Source: Silurus meridionalis
Lineage: Eukaryota > Chordata > Actinopteri > Siluriformes > Siluridae
Reading direction: 5' to 3'
DNA: 64,000 nucleotides
Assembly (NCBI RefSeq): GCF_014805685.1
Contig: NC_060891.1
Coordinates: forward strand, 1,052,001 to 1,116,000
The position numbers were made by a program, and so were the translations under genes. Every line of letters begins with the position of its first letter. Position 1 is the first letter of the stretch. This document shows, piece by piece, positions 24,131-64,000 of the stretch. The notes beneath the pieces were generated by a model that made no database searches, had not been told where the DNA came from, and saw nothing but the letters and a program-made list of their open reading frames with translations.

Positions 24131-24780
24131 GCACTTTTTAGCTTTTTATTTCTTTTATTTACGTGTGTGTGATTTTCTATGGCACTAAAACACGGATTAT
24201 TATTCAGCTATTAGCAGTTAGCATGGTAGCTTAGCGAGTTTTTGTTTCTATGCCGTGAATGATGTTTAGTTATGAGATTAAACATGATGTAGTCGTATTT
24301 CGGGTAACCGAGTGTATACCTATTAGCTTTCGTATTATTAATGGGACTTTATAAGGTCGTATAAAGCATGAAAATATGTTAATAAAAATCGAATACCGGT
24401 ATTTTTTATATTTTGCCGACTACTGTGCGCTGCTTTCACCACTAGGTGTCGCTGTTGACCGAGTTTGAGGCCAATGTTCACTATAACACTGAAGGCTGAT
24501 TAATGAACTCCAGCAATTAAAGAAACCACAAGGAATTATTATGACATTAAAATGTAAACAGCTATAATGGCAGCCAAAAATATGCAAATAAATCTGTAAG
24601 CTTTAATTTTTTTTAAGAACTCTTAGTAAATGGCCTGATGTCTATAGTTGGAAATTGGATGTACAGATTCCACTTTATGATATTCATGATATTGAACTGA
24701 ATGAAAGTAAACAAGTCAATTAGATTCAAGCTTTAGTTCCTGAGGTTTGGGAATTTAAGATGTTCTGTGTTTCTATGTAG

Positions 24781-47524
<22,744 letters not shown>

Positions 47525-48955
47525 CTCCTGTCGTTTACATCTTTCCATTCCTGCAGAAGTGTAGAAGAAACAATGGCTCTGAGGTAAGAGGGGGGCGTTT
47601 TATTTTATACACACCTGAAGTGTTAAAACAGTGTTGGAAAACTAAATAGACTGGAGTTCATATTATATAAAAATCTAGAAATGCTGGAAATGAAAAATGT
47701 AATCCTCAGTGCAATCGCACAAAACCTTCATGAGCTCTTTTTATAGTTATTCAGACCATTTCTCCTTCTCAGAGCTGCTCAGAAGAGAATTTAGACTTCC
47801 GCTCTGAATTGCCGTCATTTTGCAAAGTGACAGCAGAACCGTAATCGCTTCGACTCTACAAAGCGCCTCGGAGACGTCGGGCTTTTCAGAGGAAAACGTT
47901 TCTCTGGTGAGGACGTTTGAGAGAAAGCTTCATGACTTCTCCGGTTACTGCACAGTGTAAATAAATAAATAAATAAATAGAATGGAGTAAATAGAAGGAT
48001 GTCGCCGTTTAGAGAAGCGTAATGCATATAAATATAAAAAAATGGTGTGTTAATCATATGCAAAAACAGAGTGTGTTATTCTTTCCTCAAAATCCATCAC
48101 CAGAGAAACGTTCGCCTCTTTTTTTCTTTGAGGTCTATAAAATGTTTATCGTTTGATTAATGTAATTTGCTAACTGTAATGTCATGTTTGCATCATTGCC
48201 ATAAAATCTGCACGTTGTTTCTGCTCCCAGGCTGTTTTGCGTCTTTATTTCCTCTCGATACGTCGTTTATACTTCGCTTTAGGACGGTCAGACCCTCGGC
48301 AGAGGTTTGTAGTGCAGCAGAAGGTTAAATTCAGGAGGCGTCATGCTCCCAGTCCTTTTTTCTCCTATGCAACAAACTCCAAGCAAATTTATAAATGTCC
48401 AGATGTTGCGCTTAATTTTCATTGAAAAAATTCAGAACAGCTTCACACTCTCAGCATTTGGTTCTTCACTCGTTTGTGGAGATTTCTTGTTCATCTCAGA
48501 GCAGTTCAGTAGGATTCAGGTGCGGTGACTGGGCGGGTCGTTTCCATGATAAAGCTCTCTAAATAACACGTACAGAACTCAGACTTACGCTTCGGATCAT
48601 CGTCTTGTTGTACGGTGAAGTCGGTCCTCATGACTGAATTGCAGGTTTTAATGTAAAGTATGGAACTGTAGCCATGTTGGATTAATTTCACCATTAAACA
48701 TACATGTACATAATAATTTAGCGTGTTCTTAAATTTCTGTTTACACGTGAAGAAGTAGAACATGACATATAGATACATGTATTTCATCCCGAACCTACTG
48801 TTAATGCCCAAAGCAACCGCAGTAACACGACAACGAACGAGTCTGTTGCATTGAAACAAAAGGAACCTGCACACGTGCCTCAAAAACAATAAAAAAACCA
48901 GATCATTATGAAGTGCTTTAAACTGAAAAACACGAGCGCAGTGTATTGGGTTGTG
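47525..48955 (+). other. tfb1m 3' flank and intergenic DNA
   Basis: AATAAA words in the (aaat)n run near 47958-47980 are candidate poly(A) signals for tfb1m. No other gene is seen. Confidence 0.45.
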
Positions 48956-48973
48956 GGTTTATATAAACATTAT

Positions 48974-51900
48974 CTTCTTCTTCTTCTTTCGGCTGCTCCC
49001 ATTAGGGGTCGCCACAGCGGATCATCCGTCTCCATACCACCCTGTCCTCTACATCTGCCTCTTTACACCAACTACCTGCATGTCTTCCTCACCACATCCA
49101 TGAACCTCCTTCTTGGCCTTCCTCTTTTCCTCCTACCTGGTGGCTCCATCCTCAGCATTCTTCTACCAATATAATTTATGTCCCTCCTCTGCACATGTCC
49201 AAACCATCTCAATCTCGCCTCCCTCACCTTGTCACCAAAACATCCTACATGCGCTGTCCCTCTAATAAACTCATTTCTAATCTTATCCATCCTCGCCACT
49301 CCCAACGAAAACCTCAACATCTTCAGCTCTGCTACCTCCAGCTCCACCTCCTGTCTTTTACTCAATGCCACTGTCTCTAAACCATACAACATCGCAGGTC
49401 TCACCACAGTCCTATAAACTTTCCCTTTCATTTTGCAGATACCCTACTATCACAAATCACTCCTGTCACTCTTCTCCACCCACTCCACCCTGCCTGCACT
49501 CTTTTCTTCACTTCTAACACACTCTCCATTACTTTGCACTGTTGACCCCAGGTACCTGAATTCCTCCACCTTCTGAAGCTCTTCTCCTGCAACCGCACCA
49601 CTCCACTGCCCTCCCTCTCATTCACACACATGTACTCTGTCTTACTCCTACTGAGTTTCATTCCCCTTCTCTCCAGCGCATATCTCCACCTCTCCAGGCT
49701 CTTCTCAACCTGCTCCCTACTCACAACAAATCACAATATCATCCGCAAACATCATAGTCCAGGGAGACTCCTGTCTGACCTCGTCCGTCAACCTGTCCAT
49801 CACCACTGCAAACAGGAAAGGGCTCAGGGCCGATCCTTGATGCAGTCCAACCTTCACTCTAAACCAGTCTGTCGTACCTACTGCACACTTCACTGCTGTC
49901 ACACTGTCCTCATACATGTCCTGCACCACCCTCACATACTTCTCTGACACACCTGACTTCCTCATACAATACCACAACTCCTCTCTTGGCACTCTGTCGT
50001 AGGCTTTCTAAATCCACAAATACACAATGCAATTCCTTCTGTCCTTCTCTATACTTCTCCATCAACATTCTCAAAGCAAATAAGGCATCTGTGGTGCTCT
50101 TCCTCGGCATGAAACCATACTGTTGCTCACAGATGGTCACCTCTTCTCTCAGCCTGGCTTCCACTACTCTTTCCCATAACTTCATGGTGTGACTGATCAA
50201 CTTAATTCCCCTGTAGTTACTGCAGGTCTGCACATCTCCTTTATGCTTAAAGATCGGTACCAGCACACTCCTTCTCCATTCCTCAGGCATCTTCTCACCT
50301 TCCAAAATCCTGTTAAACAATCTGGTCAAAACCCACTGCCATCTCTCCTAAACATCTCCACGCTTCTACCGGTATGTCATCTGGTCCAACCGACTTTCCA
50401 CTCTTCATCCTCTTAATCGCTGCTCTCACTTCCTCCTTACTAATCCTATCTACATCCTGCTTCACCAACTCCACATCATCCAACCTTCTCTCTCTGATTT
50501 TCCTCATTCATCAGCTGCTCAAAATACTCCTCCACCTTCTCAACACACTCTCCTCACTAGTCAACACATTTCCTCTCCATCCTTTACTGCTCTAACTTGC
50601 AGTACATCCTTTCCAGCTCGGTCCTCTGCCTGGCCAATCTGTATAAATCCTTTTCTCCTTCCTTAGTGTCCAACCTCTCATACAGCTCCTCATATGCCTT
50701 TTCCTTGGCTTTCGCCACATCCTCTTAACCTGCTGCCGCATCTCCTTGTACTCCTGCCTACTTTTCTCATCACTCTGTCTATCCCACTTCTGTTTTGCCA
50801 ACCTCTTTCTCCTTATGCTCTCCTGCACTTCCTCATTCCACCACCACGTCTCCTTGTCTTCCTTTCTATTTCCAGATGTCACACCAAGTACTTTTCTAGC
50901 TGCCTCCCTCATCACTCCTGCAGTAGTTGCCCAATCATCCAACACCTCCTTAACACCACTGAGCCTCTCTCTGACCTCTTCCCTGAACCTCACACTACAC
51001 TCTTCCTCCTTCAGTTTCCACCATCTTATTCTTCTTTCAGTCCTCACTCTCCTCCTCTTCTTCTTCGCCTCCAAAACCATCCTACAGACCACCATCCGAT
51101 GCTGTCTAGCTACACTGTCCCCTGCCAACACCTTACAGTCTCCAATCTCCTTCAGGTTGCATCTCCTGCATAGCACATAGTCCACCTGTGTGCACCTTCC
51201 TCCACTCTTATCGTCACCCTATGATCCTCCTTCTTCTTAAAATAAGTGTTCACCACTGCCATTTCCATCCTTTTAGCAAAATCTACCACCATCTGCCCTT
51301 CCACATTCCTCTCCTTAAAACCATACCTACCCATCACCTCCTCATCACCTCTGTTCCCTTCACCTACATGCCCATTAAAATCTGCCCCAATCACCAACCG
51401 TTCTTTCCTAGGTACACCATCTACCACTTCATCTAATTCACTCCAGAATCTTTCCTTCTCCTCCATCTCACAGCCAACTTGTGGAGCATAGGCACTGATG
51501 ACATTTATCATCATCCTTCAACTTCCACCTTCACGATCATCACCCTATCAGAAACTCTCTTCACCTCCACTACACTCTTACTGTACTCTTCCTTCAGAAT
51601 CACCCCTACACCATTTCTCTTTCCATCCACACCATGATAAAACAGTTTAAATCCACCTCCAATGTTCCTGGCCTTACTCCCTTTCCACTTGGTCTCCTGA
51701 ACACACAGCATATCTACCTTTCTCCTCTCCATCATATCAGCTACCTCTCTCCCTTTCCCCGTCATAGTACCAACATTTAAAGTACCAACCCGAACCTCCA
51801 CTCTCCTACACTGCTCCTTTCCTGCCGTCTCTGTAGACGTCTTCCTCCTCTCCTTCTCCTCCTTCGGCCAACAGTAGCCCAATTTCCACCGGTACCCTGT

Positions 51901-52096
51901 CGGCTAACGATACCTGTGGCGGTCGTTGTTAACCCGGGCCTCGACCGATCCGGTATGGAATTCTCATTTGTGATCCGCATCTTTGATTTGGCACGTTTTA
52001 CGCTGGATGCCCTTCCTAACGCAACCCTCCCCATTTACCCGGGCTTGGGACCGGCACTAAGAATGCACTGGCTTGTGCCTCCCTAATGGCTGGGTT
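48974..52096 (-). mobile_element. Near full-length RTE-type non-LTR retrotransposon
   Basis: The element is 3.1 kb, read from 52096 down to 48974. The 5' leader is GC-rich. An AP-like endonuclease follows (about 51880-51100; VQETKW, IGADFNGHVG, RQHRMVV). The reverse transcriptase is at about 50510-49720 ([34 protein letters not shown] catalytic motif). The C-terminal part (49431-49072) contains RLRWFGHVQRRD. The 3' end, gcagccgaaagaagaagaag, terminates in a (GAA)n tail as RTE elements do. The 18-base ggtttatataaacattat flanks it on both sides (48956-48973 and 52097-52114) as a target-site duplication. Several frameshifts break the reading frame, including a short deletion near 50010 within the reverse transcriptase, so this copy is inactive. 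It lies between the convergent tfb1m and tiam2. Confidence 0.92.
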
Positions 52097-52114
52097 GGTT
52101 TATATAAACATTAT

Positions 52115-53458
52115 ACATAACATTAATTGTCCATTTATTCTACACAAATGACGTGAAAATTGTGAACTCGATTCGTTTTTTTTCCGGCTGTTTAACTCTG
52201 ATTAATTGAACGGTGTGATGATGTGAAAAGCAGGATACGAACTCGCTGTAAATCAGGATTAAATGTATTCCATGCTGATTCAGCAAACGATTCGGCCAGA
52301 GAGGTTTTTTTTTCTCTCTCCGTGACCGAGCGCATCCATTTATTTATTTAATTACAGCCAAGCAGTCGACAGAGCGAATACCAAAAGACATTTTTATTCA
52401 TTGTTGGTTTCAAAAACGTCTTTGCAGGACTGTGACTGTCCAAGACCTCGGTTTATTTACATACAGCAGATCAGAATAGTTAAAATGGCAAACCGATAAA
52501 CCGCAATACAAATTACGGTTGTTCATAAAAAAAAACTGTACATATTTCTATAAAAGTGATGTTTTTATGTTTTTCTCGCTGTGGCACTGAGCACGTTCTG
52601 GACACCGCACACGTCCATCGTAATAACGAAGGCTGAAGCAGTCCGTGTGTTTCAGCCTCACGCACTCACAAGTCGCGGAAAATGTTCTGTAAATTTTCAT
52701 GGGAACGTCGGAAATATTCCAAGTAACAGGAATTTATGGGAACCGATTAGAAATTTGGGAAAATGTATATAAACTCTGTCATATACAAACATTTTCTTTG
52801 GCTATAAGATGACATGCATGCAAACTAATATCGATTTAAAAAAATTACATTTTTGACTGAATTAATTGTTAAATGTAATTTTTTTTTTTTTACATTATTT
52901 TGTGTGCAGGTTTTAGAGAACTTTCAACTAAAACTGCATTATGTTCCCTAAATTTATGTTCCCTGTTATAGGCTCACCTGCAATTTTGTAAATTCCCAGT
53001 ATATTCCTGTTAATTCCCTTGGAATGTTTCCAGTCTTGAAAATTCCTGGAATTTTGCAACAAACGCACCATGCAAACGTTTGACTTCAAGAAAGAAAAGT
53101 AATCAAGTCTTAACCTTTGGCTTTCAGTTCATAAGGAAAATATACTCATCAATAAATAATAGAGCTGAAAAACCTAACAATAAAAGCACAGCTAAAAAAA
53201 AAAAAGGCACCAAATAAACAGATGCAACATCTGGATCGTCGTTCCTAGAGGTTCTATGCAGCCCAGGCTCACGTGATAGGACACACGTGTTGCTCTGGGC
53301 AAAAACATCATCCGAAAGTGTGGACACGTAAGCGTCTCTTCTTGAGCATCACTCATTGTGAGGGCTTTGGGAGAATTTTTCAGCTCGTCCAAAATCCCCT
53401 GCCCAAAACCTTGAACGTTTTACGTCCTGGACCTGAGAGTCACTGTACAGATTCATGG
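52115..53458 (-). other. Probable tiam2 3' UTR and flank
   Basis: No coding sequence between the LINE and the tiam2 stop. On the minus strand AATAAA appears at 52457-52452, which would give a 3' UTR of about 1 kb. The UTR would include the inverted-repeat element at 52672-53064. Confidence 0.45.
52672..53064. mobile_element. Inverted-repeat element in the tiam2 3' UTR
   Basis: The left end (gtcgcggaaaatg...cggaaatattccaagtaacaggaatttatggg) and the reverse complement of the right end (gttgcaaaattccagg...ggaaacattccaagggaattaacagg) match in order over about 80 bases with gaps. Many ggaat/attcc words are inside. It resembles a family of fish non-autonomous repeats; class not assigned. Confidence 0.5.
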
Positions 53459-60437
<6,979 letters not shown>

Positions 60438-62453
60438 CTGCAACACACACACACACACACACACACTCGGTAAGGGATGGAAATATTCAGCCAGGTGACA
60501 CATGATGTTTCACATGATGAATGCAGCGTCCCTCACACGTGAACTCGTCACGTTTCCTCCTCTTCCTCCTAAATCTGTCGCTTTAGATAAGGTCCCCGAC
60601 GAATGTAGTACACATTATGCCTCGCTCCATCACTTCACATTCTCTCCTCCCTGTGTCTCGCCTTCGCCGAGACCTTCACAGAATCTCCTTCCACCTTCAC
60701 TGCTGACCTTTTTTTCTTTTTTCACTTTTGCCCCTGATCTAACACGCATGTGCACATTCTTTACTTTCACACGTACAACCCATAATCAGGGACATTTTAA
60801 TTAGAGACAGGACGACGCTTAGGACACGCTTTAGTACATAAGCCCCGCCCCTCTGGAAAAAAAGAGCCAATCACATCAGCCTGTTTTACGGATGCAGAAT
60901 TTAAGTACTCTGAATTTATGAACACACGCATCACATCGATTCGCATCAGTGCATCGGCATGAACGTGCATTTTTATCACGATGCATTGTTTTTAACATAT
61001 TTGCGATAAAAACGATTTATTTCTATATAATTATTAATAGATGCGCTATACTTTTATTATTTAGAAAGTGACTGATAATTTGTGCCCAGTATTTGATATG
61101 TAGACTGATTTCTCTATGGAGACCGAGGCGTGTCCTAAGAGTCACATACAATACAGATTAACATGGCAGAGGTAGAGCTGTAACTTCCTGCAGATACAAC
61201 AGATAAAGTTTTCTAGTTTTCTTTAATCTTTTCTTTCTTTTTTTTTTTTGCACTACAAAGGCGTGTTTATGAAAGAGCCATATTAAATTGAAAAGCATCT
61301 GCACTGCAGCGCAATAATGGTGAATCGCATTGCATCGGTAGCTGCTTCTGTGTAAGCAATTGTATATATATTTGTGTGTGTGTGTGTGTGTGTGTATTGT
61401 GTGTTATATGTATCGCTTTGCATCGTGATGCAAATCGCATTGGCCTCAGTTCTGGAGATGCACATCCCTGCAATTCACACACACGTTCTGCTTTTTCTAA
61501 AAATCCTCGTTTCTATTTGTCTGTTTTTTTTTTTTTTATTTAACCTCTTCATGGTTAACTAGATAAAAGTCTGATAAAACACCAGGAGTGTCGCCAAGAT
61601 GTCCGCCGAGCACACACACACACACACACACTGTTCCAGAAGCTTGCTTTAGTAAATATAAAACGACCTTCATAACAGCGATGGATTCGCTCTGAAGGTC
61701 ATCAGCTTATGATCAGCCTGTGATCAGCGGGGGTCTGACTGCAGTACTTTTATTTAAGTCTGTGTATGTGGATGAAATAGGAATGAAAAATTTGAAGTCT
61801 ATCATTAGGAAGTAAAACAGAAATGTATCCAAATGTTCCAAAAATGTTTTTTTTTTTTTTAGGGTTTTTTATTTATAAAATGGTGTAAATCTCTGGTGGT
61901 GTGATTAGAGTCTGTTTTATAGGGAGGGGGTGTAGAACTATATACATATACCATTACTGGTGTCACTAAAAGAAGTTCAGACCAGAGATCAGAGTGCTGC
62001 ATCACACAGGAATCTCATACAGGGAGAATGAATGTTGTTACTAAAGCAAGAAACCCAATGAACCCAATTCAACACGTCTCCTTTCACTGCTGTCTGAACT
62101 GATAAGAAAAAACAAGCAGAACACACACAGATACACCTTAACGCCAACATCAGACTCGCTCGGTCTCCAGGCAGAGACCAAAAATCCCGTAATAGCAAAA
62201 AAAATAAATCAATTAGTCCTGTTTGGAAAGGTGCAGCGCCCACACACAGACACACACACACACACACACACACACAAAGAGCTATGTCAGCATTTCTCCC
62301 ATCCCATTTCTCCACACATCTATGGAGACACAGTGGCTCAGAAACTCCAGCATGTTCCTGAGGAACTCTGAGTGACCTGAGACCTGATTGTGATCTTCTA
62401 CACAAACACAAGTGTGAAGCTTCTGCATACAAATCAAATGACGAGTGATTCAG

Positions 62454-62503
<50 letters not shown>

Positions 62504-62850
62504 CCAGCATCCTGGGAAATCGATAAAGGGCACAGAAGAAGCAAGTGCCACAATAGGGAGCTTTGTGGTGTGTGTGTGGGTGTGTGTGTGAGCAAGCAGT
62601 AAAGGGTGAGCGGGTACAGAGACGTGTGTGAGTCATGAGTCTCGAATGGAGCCTGCAGCGTTCACTAATTACCGCATGGCTGCTGCAGGGACTTAAAAAA
62701 AAAAAAAAAAAGAAAGAATGAAGGAAAAGAAGGAGAGAGTGATAAAGATAAAAAAAAGTTGGGAGAAAACGAAAAAGACACCGAGTAAAGACGGGAGCAC
62801 AGATGTGATCACTGCTCCTCCCAGGAGCTCATTATCACTCATTAAAGAAG
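60438..62850 (-). other. Large tiam2 intron or upstream region, no exon recognised
   Basis: It contains CA/GT tracts (60441-60466, at the acceptor of the exon at 60437; 61372-61396; 61613-61631; 62242-62275; 62457-62500) and T runs. No sequence resembling the TIAM2 PDZ, RBD or N-terminal PH domains was seen on the minus strand. Confidence 0.5.
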
Positions 62851-62856
62851 GAACAG

Positions 62857-62862
<6 letters not shown>

Positions 62863-62924
<62 letters not shown>
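62863..62924 (+). repeat. (CT)n-(CA)n microsatellite
   Basis: CT units pass directly into CA units. It lies immediately before the truncated RTE fragment. Confidence 0.9.
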
Positions 62925-62926
<2 letters not shown>

Positions 62927-62942
62927 ACAGGCGGTTTGGAGA

Positions 62943-62998
62943 CTGGTGATCCGCTGTGGCGCCCCCAAATGGGAGCAGCCGAAAGAATAAGAAGAATA
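62943..62998 (+). mobile_element. Severely truncated RTE 3' end
   Basis: 'gatccgctgtggcgcccccaaatgggagcagccgaaagaataagaagaata' matches the last 50 bases and (GAA)n-like tail of the LINE at 48974, in plus orientation. This is the usual product of 5'-truncated reverse transcription. Confidence 0.75.
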
Positions 62999-62999
62999 A

Positions 63000-64000
63000 A
63001 TACGATACATTAAAAGATCCATATGAAGCATCTTCGTGATGCGATATGATTCCCCACATTAAGATGCAGTGAGATACGAGATGTGATGGATAAATTCAGA
63101 TGCTCTCCAATTCACTATGGTACTGATAGTTCACTTTTATTTCTTTGGTTCAGACAGACAGCAAATTATCAATTTACTTAAGTGCCTTCTGACTTCTAAC
63201 TCATGTGCCATTTCACACACGCCTTTGTAGATGAAATTATACCAGACGTTTTATTCCTGTTGTGTATCCAGGAAGATGCAGCTCTACCTCTGCCATGTAA
63301 ATCTGAATTCTATGTGACTCTCAGGAATACAATCTACAAATCTATTGGTCACAAATTATCGGTCACTTCTCAAATAATAAAATTAAACTGCGTCTGCTAT
63401 TAATTATATATAAAAAAAAATGTTTTACCAACAAATGATTTGAAACGATGTATCGTGACACAAATGCAGTCTTGTATCTGATGTAACATGGACACACTGT
63501 TACAGGACCATAATCATGATGCCAAGGCTTTGATCGAGGATGTTTGTTTCAGCGTGGGTGAAGATGAGCAGCAGGATCCCACACAAAGCTGGAGAACCGC
63601 TGCAAGGCTAATGGAGAAGGGTGAGAAATGTACGTGAATCTGGTGGACCTGCAGGTAGAGTGACTCACCCTCAGCATTGCAACACGGCTCCATCATGATA
63701 AAGCCGGGGCGACCCGAAAATACACGTGGGATTAAAATAGAACCATGTGGAGGCGTGAGAGAGCGAACCAAAAAAAAGAAAAGATGGCATGCAGAGCAGA
63801 CGTCTCTCTCTTTTCGCTTCTTTCTTTCCTGATTTGGCTGCATGTTCATGGAATATGCAGACGGTTCCTCTGCTTCAGCATGGTCCAAGTTACATCATCG
63901 CAACCAGCTACGCTCTAAACAATTCTTAAAGTTTGCTTGTCTTTGGAGTTGATGGTGAAAAGATTCCTTCAATGTCACGTGTATTAATCTCTCAGTCCCA
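63000..64000. other. Right-edge region, no supported gene
   Basis: A minus-strand open frame (63888-63514) contains MMEPCCNAEG followed by a perfect donor, gtgagt, at about 63667. It could be an alternative first exon of tiam2 or chance; no family match is recognised. Confidence 0.25.

Noticed and set aside
50694..51180. Plus-strand ORFs of 144-159 aa rich in L, S and P
   Set aside because: Antisense of the LINE endonuclease and linker region; no independent features.
60502..60804. Plus-strand 100-aa ORF opposite tiam2
   Set aside because: Intronic, P/T/S-rich chance frame without features.
62290..62400. Minus-strand reading with helix-like residues (SEFLRNMLEFLSHC)
   Set aside because: No acceptor or donor in suitable position and no TIAM2 match; probably chance.

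Overview
This is vertebrate nuclear DNA, almost certainly from a teleost fish. The genes have short exons with GT-AG introns. The AT-rich intergenic DNA carries many (CA)n, (TA)n and (CT)n microsatellites, a teleost SINE that recurs six times, and a fish RTE-type LINE. No bacterial, viral or CRISPR features were seen. The repeat mix suits an otophysan or catfish-like genome, but that guess is weak.

Layout. 1-6165: repeat-rich DNA with no convincing gene; minus-strand splice-like signals near 625 and 4936 are noted. 6166-about 11880 (minus): a PTP4A2-like prenylated phosphatase with five coding exons (168 aa) and probable 5' UTR exons reaching a CpG-rich promoter near 11.6-11.9 kb. 12440-13400: a TATA-to-poly(A) unit that may be a solo LTR or noncoding transcript. 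14756-22437 (plus): two tandem RING/B-box/coiled-coil/B30.2 TRIM genes. The first is broken by two one-base indels; the second is intact (564 aa over seven exons). 24.0-47.5 kb (plus): tfb1m, the mitochondrial 12S rRNA dimethyladenosine transferase, seven coding exons, 340 aa. Its intron 5 is 17 kb long and contains cldn20 (claudin-20) on the opposite strand. 48974-52096 (minus): an RTE-type LINE with an 18-bp target-site duplication. 52450-64000 (minus): the 3' part of tiam2, a Rac GEF, with twelve exons giving 635 in-frame codons for the DH-PH region and the C-terminal tail; its N-terminal half lies beyond the right edge.

The order cldn20 (nested) - tfb1m - tiam2, with tfb1m and tiam2 convergent, matches the arrangement known at human 6q25. 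The right half is therefore an old conserved block, while the TRIM pair to its left looks like a recent, evolving tandem family. The genes share no pathway: signalling (ptp4a, tiam2), innate-immune-type ubiquitin ligases (TRIM), mitochondrial ribosome assembly (tfb1m) and tight junctions (cldn20).

The most noteworthy signals are: long (GT)n tracts standing in for the polypyrimidine tract at several 3' splice sites; a roughly 200-nt self-complementary CA/TA/TG block in the intron before the TRIM B30.2 exon; the contrast between diverged RING exons and near-identical B30.2 exons in the TRIM pair; and a seven-copy interspersed family with terminal motifs like those of a DNA transposon. I found no wholly new system that I can defend.
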